Below, in pieces: positions 1 to 9,099 of a stretch of 64,000 nt of DNA. The stretch spans positions 806,001-870,000 of the forward strand of contig JACGCN010000022.1 in the NCBI GenBank assembly GCA_014905825.1. Direction: 5' to 3'. Below the pieces are notes generated by a model, which did not search any database, was not told the origin of the DNA, and saw only the letters and a program-made list of their open reading frames with translations. Made by a program: the position numbers and the translations under genes. Source of the DNA: Lyophyllum atratum. Lineage: Eukaryota; Basidiomycota; Agaricomycetes; Agaricales; Lyophyllaceae. Numbering within the stretch: the stretch's first letter is position 1; every line of letters begins with the position of its first letter.

Positions 1-80
1 ACACACACGGTGAGCAACCTCGTTCTTTAAATTTGATTCTTTAGTCTCCCACCTTTTCCTCCCACCTTTCCTGACAAAAA

Positions 81-1652
81 ATGTCTCGCCTCCACTTCGA
101 AGCCGCTCCAGGCTGTACCAACTCTGGGTTGCGGTTTCAGGACCATCGAGGCCTACGTACGTCATTGTTTATCTCGGACCGACTTGCCACGCTGATCATC
201 AATTTCCGAAAACAGATCATCCGAACCTTGGACCCTTTCTTTCACCGCCCACCGTCGAGCCGCTCGGCACCATCCAAACCTCCTTCAACCTCGATGATCT
301 CCCCCAGCGCACCAGCGGCTGGACCGTGCCCGATGTCCCAACAAACTCCGAAGTAGTACCGACACTACAGGACCTCAGGAAGGAGGGTGGTTACCGGCTT
401 TTCAAGTGGGATGGCATGTGCGTTCTTTACTTACTTAGAAACATTTTTGATTAGGCTAATGATCATAAAGTACCCCCTATGCTCTTTTAGACACAGATGC
501 ACGCATCTTCGGGCTCCTAGCAGGCGTGCCAGCCGTTCCCGCACCCCAACACCCATCCAACAACTTCTCCCACGATTTCGACAGTCGTATGGACACGCTA
601 GACACGTCCGACATGCCCGGCCTCGTCTCGGACGACAGCGACGACGGGGATGGGGACGATAGCGAATCGGCGACTAGAGAATCGGCGACTAGCGAGTCGC
701 GACCATGGTCCGACGTCGTGACGGGCTTCGAACATGCCCTGAAGGCTGTGCGTCTCATCGGCCAGGCCTCGGGTACATTCTCACCTGTTGCTGGGTCACA
801 TCGTCGTGGTAATTATTTTACCTTGACCTCTGGGATATCCTTTGGCGGCGGCCAGACGGTACGTTCTGAGTTCAACGTCGTTCTTTAACTTTATCTAACT
901 GACTTTTCGAAACCCTTCCAGGAGCCACAAAACCTTGTCCACACACGCGAGGAGCAACAGCTCATCGATAGCCTCCTCCTCAACGACCATGTTGAACGCG
1001 TAGCGGCTTTCCAGTCCCGTATGTGAACTATGTAATTATCTACTATGAATACATATCAAATGGTTTTGGTTTTACTACAGAAGCTCTCGGATATATCGCC
1101 CCACGCATATACGAAGACATCGCGGTCCACCTAGCCGTGCTCATGTTTGCAGGCAAGAAGAGAGATCAGTTCCAAGCGAACTTCTCCTCCTCGGTTTACC
1201 CGGCTGGAACGTTCAACCTCGGTCCGGAGACCGTCACGGTACTCCACAACGACGGCAAGAACTCCAGGTACAATCTGTGCGCTGTGACTGTTGGGGGGCA
1301 TTTCGATTCGAAACGCGGTGGTCATTTGATTCTATACGACTTGAAATTGATCATCGAGTTTCCGCGTGGTTCCACGATCCTCATACCTTCCGCCCTCCTT
1401 CGCCACGGCAACACCGCCATCCAGCCTGGTGAGGAGCGCGTATCTTTCACTCAGTATTGTGCAGGAGGTCTACTTCGTTGGGTGAGCCACGGTTGTGTCA
1501 CTGATGCGTCCATCAAGGAGTCGCATCCTCACACTTGGCAGGCGAGGATGAAGGCGATGAATGTGAGTCGAGGTCAGGGGTTCAATTTTTTTTCCAAGTT
1601 CCACGAGCTAGCGAGGGACCGGAAGGCAGTGTTCCGGAACTTGGGGCTGTAA
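81..1652 (+). CDS. TET/JBP-like 2OG-Fe(II) dioxygenase, multi-exon
   Basis: This is probably a nuclear 2-oxoglutarate/Fe(II) dioxygenase of the fungal TET/JBP type, the family that oxidises 5-methylpyrimidines in DNA. The last exon (about 1080-1652) carries the double-stranded beta-helix. The metal-binding HxD is in VLHNDGKN, a GGHFDSKRGGHLILYDLK strand follows, the distal His is in LLRHGNTAI, and the 2OG-binding Arg is probably in EERVSFTQY. Upstream exons give SGISFGGGQ and EPQNLVH blocks that recur in the gene at 60.2-61.8 kb, which supports the exon order. Exon 1 (81-156) joins exon 2 (216 on) cleanly through a 59-nt GT-AG intron. The next junction (about 414-490) keeps frame only with a GC-AG intron or a small error. 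An acidic, Ser/Thr-rich linker lies near 600-700. A KDZ transposase gene follows on the same strand, a pairing known in basidiomycetes. The substrate is inferred from the family only. The start is the first ATG in frame with exon 2. Confidence 0.72.
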
Positions 1653-1655
1653 TTA

Positions 1656-1937
1656 CATATGCTTATCGTACTTCTATTTTTAAAATCTGATCAGATTATT
1701 TGATTTCCACCAGCGGTGCATGTGGATGCGCCACTTTTGAGTCGTTCGTTCGGGCGGTATTTGTCTGATGTTCATGTGAGTTGTCCGATGCCAACGAATG
1801 CATATGCTTATCGTACTTCTATTTTTAAAATCTGATCAGATTATTTGATTTGCACCAGCGGTGCATATGGATGCGCCACTTCTGAATCGTTTGTTCGGGC
1901 AGTATTTGTCTGATGTTCATGTGAGTTGCCCGATGCC
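1656..1937. repeat. 145-bp direct tandem repeat between TET/JBP and KDZ genes
   Basis: Two copies, about 90% or more identical, start at about 1657 and 1802. Each holds a perfect 14-bp palindrome, AATCTGATCAGATT, near its start. The pair fills the whole gap between the dioxygenase stop and the KDZ reading frame, and the second copy runs into the open frame upstream of the transposase. Confidence 0.85.
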
Positions 1938-2052
1938 GTCGAATTTGAACGTACCTGATGCACAATCCACATGGACAGTGTCCGATGCCGTCGAACCGGG
2001 ACCTCGATTCCACATTGACGCAGCAGTGCCCTTTCCTTCTCCCTTAGCGTCG

Positions 2053-5000
2053 ATGTCAACACACCACCCAAGAAAGAAGGCTCGTCGTCGTGGGGGGATG
2101 TTTGCTGTGCCCTCTGATGAAACCCAAACCCCTTCCCAATCTACCATCATCTCAACCCGCTATCGCCTCCCCCCACAAGCCAACGCGTACAGTACCTCTA
2201 CCACCGTCTTCAATGTTCCCACTCCGCATCAAGCACTTTCTACCGTAGTGCCTCCGGCGGACGACCCTGCCCTTTGGAACGACCAATCTGCAGAACATTT
2301 CTCATCTCTGGATGCCGACGCTACCCTCGATCCTACCCTCGATCCCGCCTATGTCGCTGAAGTGGAGGCTGAGAGAGTCACTGCGAAGCGTGCAAGAGTT
2401 CGTGTTAGTACATTCCAATTTTTCACACTCGTCACCGTCTCACTCGACCTTTGCCAGATAAACCAGTTGAAAAAATGGCTACCGGATCGGGACCTTTACC
2501 TTGCGGAATTTCTGCGTCTTGAAGGGCGTGGAGACCACCCTGATATCTGCCCTGGCCATACAGAAACCTCCGAGCTTCACCTCGCATCATATCGATGTGT
2601 CGATTGCGCTGGCGGCCACCTGTTATGCCAGGTGTGTATGGTGTCTACGCATCGGCACAACCCCCTCCATGAAATCCAGGTTCGTTCTCTTCGTTGTCAT
2701 TTTTTACCTAGTCCCTGAATATTTTCCTCGACAGCGTTGGACAGGCACTTACTTCGAAAAAGCTAGTCTGAAGTCTATCGGCCTCCGAGTCCTTCTAGGT
2801 CACCCTCTCGATGATTCTTGCCCCATCCCTTACCCGGTCAACGACTTCGTCGTCGTCCACACCAATGGAATTCACGAAGTTGCGGTCGACTTTTGCGGCT
2901 GCCAACAGGCGAAACCCCACATCGTTCAACTTCTTCGATATCACTGGTTCCCCGCCTCCATTGATCGACCCTGCACCGCAGCCACTCTGGCTGTGCTTCG
3001 ACATTTTCAGCTTCTCAGCTTCGAATCGAAGGCTTCCGCATTTGAATTTTATAACTCTCTCAAGCGTCTCACTGAGAATACAGGGGTGTCACCACCAAAG
3101 GTAAGATTCCGTGCTATAACATATTTCCTATGCTGACGAACACCTCCAGGATCGGTATCGTTTGTTCATGACCATGGTGCGCGAGTACCGGCATCTGAAG
3201 ATGCTCAAGCGTGCGGGGCGTGGCCATGATCCAGCTGGCACCGTGGCTACAAAACCAGGGGAGTGTGCCGTTCTTTGCCCCGCATGCCAGCCTGGGATCA
3301 ATTTGAAAGAGGGCTGGAAGAATGCTAGTCCCGAGGATCGGTGAGTGCTTCGTCTTCTCAGAATTAACCCTTTCTAATAGTTTTTATCATGTTAGATTTT
3401 TATACCGTCTCTTCCTCGCCATCGACGCGAACTTTCGCCTGAAAAGGAAAAAAGTGTCATCCTATGAAGCCGATCCGGGCTTAAGCAAGGGATGGGCATA
3501 CTTTCTACCGGAAGTGGAGTACAAATCGTTTCTCAAAGCGTTTGATAAGCTTATAGTGCAAGAGGTAAATCATTCTTATTGTCAATCTCTATAAAATTCT
3601 GACTTTGCTATCAGCGTAGTACCTGTTCCAACCACAAGGCCGTCGACGCGGAACGTGCGACTAAGGGGCTTGCGGCAACGGGTGTAGCTGCGGTTGACTG
3701 TGCAAGGCACGATGTGAAGCGCCCACTCGCAGTCGCAGATCTCATTGGAGGAGAACGGTGCGTACTTCACGATTGTCATAATCAGTATTTCTGACGAGAA
3801 ATTTCCAGATATGTTACGATGGATTCTGTTTTTTTTGGGTCGCTCAAGGACATCGACCTCTTGGAGATTGTTGTTTCCTACGATATCGTGTGCCAGTGGA
3901 GTAAGCATGTCTGGGATCGGATGGCCAAGTACCCGCACAAGATGCACATCAATGCCGACGATACTACACATTTCTACTTCTACATTCCCAAGCACATCAT
4001 GGCATGCCAGACCATCTACTCCTTCAACTTTAACCCCTCTGTTGGACGCACGGATGGCGAAGGTGTTGAGCGCGGCTGGTCCCACATCAATCCGGTTGCA
4101 ACAAGCACACGAGAAATGGGACCCGGAAGTCGTCGAGATACTCTCGACGACCACTTCGGCGACTGGAATTGGAAGAAGACATCATTCATGGGTAAGCTAT
4201 TCATTCTTCTTTTTGAGGGCATATATCTAACGTAATCTATACTCAGGCGCATCTTTACTACGAAAGATAGAAGAGGCTGTAGTAGAAGGTAATGATCACC
4301 GACAACTTCACGATGAATTCAACGCCGGGCTCGACCCCGAAATTACTGGCCGCTGGCGAGCCGAGTTGTCGACGTGGGAAGTGAGGGAAAGCAATGAGAA
4401 GGGACCGAATCCTTTCGAGCGGAAGTTTCAAGGTATGTTGCCAGTCATTGTCCCACCTTACTGCTACTAACCCTTGGCAAGTCATTTCTCAGGATGCTGT
4501 TCGGAAAAAGCTCGCTCTTCAGGAGAGCGAGGATACCAAGGCCGGTCGGGCTTATGCGCTTCATGAAGAGATCTCGGCATCGCAGCTCATAACCATGGGC
4601 CTTGACTTTGAGGAAAAACAGTATGTATTCGACTATAATCTGTGTTATTATCGCTCAGTGAGTACTCTAGACGCCGCCTTGCTGTGGATCGAGCTGCTTT
4701 GGGCCAGCATGCGACGGACAAGCAAAAGTCTAAGCTTCAGACGCAGTCCAACATTCTGCGTCGGAAGATTGATGCATGGATTGCGGTCCAGCATCTGTAC
4801 ATGCCTGCACTTGCTACCATACGCACGGGTGACGCTGAAGCAGACGATCACGATAGTGACCCCACGGAGGACGTATCACTATATCTCCCGTCCGCCCTTG
4901 CTCACTCCTCCTCACATCCACGCGCCCTCCCATCATCTCGCTTACAGGCCCCTGTCGTCCCTTGCGACATTCGTCTCCGTGAGATGGAATGGGAACTTCG

Positions 5001-5804
5001 GAATGCCCAGGCCAGTGATGCACTTGCGGAGCTTCGTGACGGCCTTCGTCTCCGCTCCTACCTCTACATCGACAAGGACCGTTTCCAACGTGGTCAGCGC
5101 CATAATACTCGTTCCAGAGGCATCATCGACCGTACTGAGGTCAAGATCGCCGCCGCCGCTTCGAAGTACCGTGCAGCTCGTCTAGCAATCGAGGGTCTTG
5201 CACCAGCGTTGGATAAGGTTGGCTGGGAGGATGCTTATCCTCTGCTAGCCCGTGAGGATATCAGGGCGATGGGCGAGGCGGATCCGAGTGTCCGTGTGCG
5301 ACCCGGGCCAGCACAGGGTCGTCACAGGGGGTCCTGGATATGGACACGGCTGGGAGATCTGGAATACAAGGACGACGACCTCCTCCAGGACGGTGCGTTC
5401 CTCATCATCTTCTGTAGATATTTTTCTCACAGAGCATATATCTGACAGACCTCCGCATTGAGTGGTGTAAGGGCAAAGCTCGTGCGGACCGATGGCAAGA
5501 GGAGGTTCGATTACTCCTGGAGGAAATGGAGAGGGTTGACCGCTTCTTTAACCATAAGGCGGTGGAATGGGAAAGCCATACGCTAGTGGTCTGTTCTGCG
5601 GGCAGGTACGATGATCGGGCAACAGCAGAAGGGAGGAGGGCCTACGCATACCAGCAGGCTGCCACGTATTCTGCTATGCGGCGCCGCGCTGCTCACTTAT
5701 GGCACCATGTACCCACATTCGTCGCACAGGGGCATGGCTTGCTGGTACCGGAAGACGTCCAGACCGCCGAGAAGGGCGACGACGATGCGGAGGAAGAACA
5801 GTGA
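2053..5804 (+). CDS. KDZ-superfamily DNA transposase with CxC2 cysteine cluster
   Basis: This is a cut-and-paste type transposase of the Kyakuja-Dileera-Zisupton (KDZ) superfamily, acting in the nucleus. The N-terminus has a basic patch (RKKARRRGG) and then the CxC2-type zinc cluster (CVDCAGGHLLCQVC followed by HRHNPLHEIQ, RWTG and GLRVLLGH). Next come an FCGC motif and CPAC-QPGINLKEGW. The RNase H-like core shows the three acidic positions: Asp in YVTMDSVFF (about 3822), Asp in SYDIVCQW (about 3882) and Glu in TDGEGVERGW (about 4068). The conserved REMGPGSRRDTLDDHF block follows, then a helical C-terminus. There are roughly ten exons, with introns of about 45-65 nt at, for example, 2679-2734, 3341-3394, 3565-3615 and 3757-3808. 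I found no certain inactivating change, but a 3-bp in-frame loss compared with the copy at 12.8 kb turns CPACPQPG into CPACQPG. I chose ATG 2053 because it directly precedes the basic patch; an earlier ATG at 1867 lies in the 145-bp repeat. Confidence 0.9.
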
Positions 5805-5883
5805 TTTTTATACTGTACTAGGTAATAATACATAATATACACTATTTTGCTCGTCCTAGTGGGTTCCGTAATATGCCTGCTAC

Positions 5884-5990
5884 GGTCAAGGCGGGTGCGG
5901 GATCGGGGTGCACATTTGCCGACCTGGAGGGCGGGAATCGGGGTGCGCATTTGCCGACCTGAAGGGCGGGAATCGGGATCCGAATACACG
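5884..5990. repeat. Short direct repeat, about 36 bp, downstream of KDZ gene
   Basis: Two to three degenerate units of a GC-rich sequence centred on ATTTGCCGACCT and GGGCGGGAATCGGG. They may lie near the 3' end of the KDZ element. I could not identify matching terminal inverted repeats. The rest of 5805-6160 shows no gene. Confidence 0.6.
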
Positions 5991-6165
5991 GAACGGAAGG
6001 GCGGGGTGAGTTGTACCTAAATGGAGGTCGTCCCAATGAGGAAGTGGGGGCGCGACTGCTCTGAACGATGAGCTCGAGTATTAGGGACGAGCATATCCAT
6101 ATTGAGCGATATAGGCGGGAATGGGTGTGCGGAAGGACGTAGGGTGCTTCTAAGCTAGAGCAATA

Positions 6166-6273
6166 TTCGCGAATACCGCCTTCTGATTAGAGGCAATATT
6201 CGCGAAGTCATCCTCTAGATTAGAGGCAGGTTCGCGAACCCTATCTGATGTCATCAGATCGTGGGTTCGCGAA
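6166..6273. promoter_or_regulatory. Four evenly spaced TTCGCGAA palindromes
   Basis: The 8-bp palindrome TTCGCGAA occurs at 6166, 6199, 6231 and 6266, at 32-35 bp intervals, three times preceded by a GAGGCA-like box. The cluster overlaps the start of the NACHT reading frame (6248). It may be a multi-site protein-binding region or a short tandem repeat with a palindromic core. The function is inferred. Confidence 0.45.
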
Positions 6274-6860
6274 GTCACGCCAGCATCAGGTGGCGTACGA
6301 TTCCCAGGAACGATTTCCACCACCGAAATGCCACCCCGGGACTCGTGAACCTATCTTGAAAGAGGTCGATGAATGGACAATAGCAGGATCGGAGACCGGG
6401 GCCGGGAGTGTTATGTGGCTGCACGGACCTGCCGGAGCCGGAAAATCCGCAATTGCGCAAACGGTTGCAGAGATATGCACTGACCGCGGGCAGTTGGCGG
6501 CAAGCTTTTTCTTCTTCCGAGGGTCACACCATCGCAATACCATCACATTCTTGTTTACGACCATCGCATATCAACTGGCCATCTCAAGACGCGAATTGAA
6601 AGACTATATTCAACGGGCCGTTGACCATGACCGGTCCATCATACACAAGTCTACAGCCGCTCAGGTCCGTGCCTTGATTATCGACCCATTCTACTTTGCT
6701 GCTTCCTTGTCCGGTACTACGAATTCACAGGCCCCATCCGTGATCATCATCGATGGCCTCGACGAGTGTCAGGGGAATGATAACCAGAGACTTGTCCTAT
6801 CTCACATCGCGGATCTAGTTGGCACACATCGCCTTCCATTCTGCTTCCTGGTCGTAAGTA
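6248..6860 (+). pseudogene. NACHT NTPase domain fragment (NLR-like), truncated
   Basis: This is the N-terminal part of a fungal NACHT-domain (NOD-like receptor type) protein, a signalling P-loop NTPase often linked to nonself recognition. Visible features are the lead-in KCHPGTREPILKEVDEW, Walker A GPAGAGKS at about residues 60-67, the FFFFRG strand, and Walker B VIIIDGLDEC near residue 165. After LPFCFLVVSR (about 6858) the frame runs into G-rich repeat DNA and loses all family resemblance. The rest of the NACHT module and the C-terminal repeats are missing, although basidiomycete homologues usually exceed 600 residues. There is no upstream effector domain in frame. This is most likely a dead remnant. 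A short protein ending at 7114 cannot be excluded. Confidence 0.8.
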
Positions 6861-6899
6861 GGGTTATCAGGAGAGATTTATTTCTGACTGGGGTGGAAA

Positions 6900-7275
6900 T
6901 TAGGGTTGAAAACTTTTCGGACTGGGGTGCAGGGTTGGGCTGGGATGGGAGCTGGGGTAGGAGCTGGGGTGGAGGGATTGGGTGTGTACGTGGGGTGGGA
7001 CTTGGGGTAGGGGGATGGGATGCGTACATAGAGTCGGACTCGGGATGGAGACTTGGGATTGCATACGTAGGGCGGGACTTGGGGTGGATGGATGGGATGG
7101 CGTACGTAGGGTAGGACTTGGGATCGAGAGTTGGGATTGCATACGTAGGGCGGGACTTGGGGTGGATGGATGGGATGGCGTACGTAGGGTAGGACTTGGG
7201 ATGGAGAGTTGGGATTGCATAGGTAGGGTGGGACTTGGGGTGGATGGATGGGTTGGTGTACGTAGGCTGGGACTC
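6900..7275. repeat. 78-bp minisatellite, G-rich on plus strand
   Basis: Units containing GATTGCATACGTAGGGCGGG recur at 7058, 7136 and 7214, a spacing of exactly 78 bp, with more diverged units to the left. Because 78 is a multiple of three, it creates long open frames in several phases (for example the minus strand of 6802-7424). I treat these as artefacts. The array abuts the truncated NACHT domain. Confidence 0.9.
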
Positions 7276-7278
7276 ATT

Positions 7279-7715
7279 ACAACCCGGTATGCACATGCAC
7301 ATGCGCACTCTTCGTCCCCGACAAAGGGTGCGCAACATAGTACAAACTCATATCTATGTGAGCATGGGCCGTCTTCGTCCCCGACGAACGGTAGGCAGTA
7401 GGCTCCGCATGTTGAAGCAGTCAATGATATGGTATTGCATGCGCCGTCTTCGTCCCCGACGAACGGGGGGCGCTAGCCTCAGAATGTTCGAAAGTATGTA
7501 TTACAACCCGGTATGCACATGCACATGCGCGCTCTTCGTCCCCGACGAAGGGTGCGCAACATAGTACAAACTCATATCTATGTGAGCATGGGCCGTCTTC
7601 GTCCCCGACGAACGGTGGGCAGTAGGCTCCGCATGTTGAAGCAGTCAATGATATTGCATGCGCCGTCTTCGTCCCCGACGAACGGGGGGCGCTAGCCTCA
7701 GAATGTTCAGGCAGA
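7279..7715. repeat. Two direct copies of a 219-224-bp unit with TCGTCCCCGACGA palindromes
   Basis: Copy 1 starts at 7279 and copy 2 at 7503. They are nearly identical apart from a few bases. Each copy holds three TCGTCCCCGACGA-type inverted repeats (5-bp arms, 3-bp centre). Related palindromes continue singly to about 8500. On the minus strand these cores read as PFVGDE in one frame. No convincing gene was found. Confidence 0.8.
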
Positions 7716-8640
7716 TCATAATATGCATGCGGTACCGTAATCAATACATTCTATTTAACCCCCGTCCAACCGGCACGCATATGTCAAGCCACTTTTGTGA
7801 TGCCGGCGGCCCTGCGACGAGGTGATTAATGTTCATACACGGAACACGATGATAATAGGCTCACGGTAGGCACACTGTTCGTCCTTCATCTGTCTTGATT
7901 ATGAGTATTATCGTGCCCTTGAAAGAACAACATCAGGAATAAGCAAGGTAATACTATGACATATGTACTCACATCGGGCATGCGGCTTGTTGACTTTACG
8001 CTCCCATAGACCACGCAGCCGTTGCAGGCCCAGAAAAACACTCGGGTATCAGTCTGAGAAGAATCCAACCTTCAGTACAAAAAGGCAGAGGGAGGGGCCA
8101 CACTACACACCGGGTATGCGGGCATGGTGAGGATGATGGGTACGGGGGGCTTGGGTTCGGTTAGGGTACCCAACAGGTTTTAAGGACGCCAGCTAAGGCG
8201 ACAATGTGGCCGACTGTCAATAAAATCAAGGGGCCTTCTGCCGTATCACAGATGACAATAACGTAGGGTTCGTAATACATTCGGAGAGTGGGCTACATGT
8301 GCGAAAATGGTAGGGTTAGATTAATACGTTACATAAATGGGGTCCGATCGAAGGCTCACCTAAGATAAATCGAGACTGACCCCAGAACGTGAACATACAC
8401 TCACATGAGTCGTCTCCCGTCTTCGTCGGATGAATACGGCCCTTGGGATGCTGAAATATATCAGTATTTACGTGCATAAGCACATCCGTCGTCCCCGACG
8501 AAGGGTCGACACTGGCCCCAAGATGAAAATACACTCACATACTTGAGAGGGAAAAGGGTGTCTGCGGTTTCGTCCTGGATGAATAGTGCCATCGTGAGCA
8601 TAAGTAAAATTTTCCGAACCACTTCACAAAGGGGAGAGGG
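7716..8640. other. No clear gene; scattered palindrome-containing degenerate repeats
   Basis: This stretch has no recognisable coding region. At 8345-8540 the minus strand alternates GTGAGTGTAT-type donor-like and TTTCAG/GGCCAG acceptor-like signals around short segments carrying TCGTC..GACGA cores, so it may be a decayed micro-exon gene. The rest shows nothing. Confidence 0.4.
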
Positions 8641-9070
8641 GTATTCAGATAAGAGGGGAGTGGGAATGTTCGAAACGCGTAGGATGAGCATGAAGAGACG
8701 GGAATAAACGTAGAGGTTACCAGCGTACACAGGTCAGAGTAGCTGGTGGAGCCCCGTGGGCGAGAGAATGCAAGGCGTACATGGGAGGCGTGGATGGATA
8801 GGGAGCGGGGGTTACTACAAGGAATAGCGCGCATCGCGAGCATAAGTAGCGCCATAGCGAACATAAGTATTGATTTTTGAACAAGGGTTATTGGGAGGGG
8901 AGTGGAGATGATCGAGACGACGAGGACGGGCGTGAAGAGATGGGAATAGATGTACAAGGTTGCCAGCGTACACGGGTCAGAGTATCTGGTGGAGCCCGGT
9001 CGACGAGAGAATGCAAGGCGTGCATGGCGTCGATTTTAGAGAATAACGCGCATAGCGAGACATAAATGAA
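8640..9070. repeat. Degenerate tandem duplication, about 245 bp
   Basis: Segment 8640-8880 and segment 8885-9070 align over blocks such as CCAGCGTACAC, GGTCAGAGTA, CTGGTGGAGCCC and CGAGAGAATGCAAGGCG. No coding assignment is possible. Confidence 0.65.
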
Positions 9071-9099
9071 AGCTTAGGTGATGTAAGTATACAGTCCTA

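Noticed and set aside
6802..7424. Two long minus-strand open frames (Pro/Ser/Thr-rich)
   Set aside because: They are by-products of the 78-bp minisatellite, whose length is a multiple of three.
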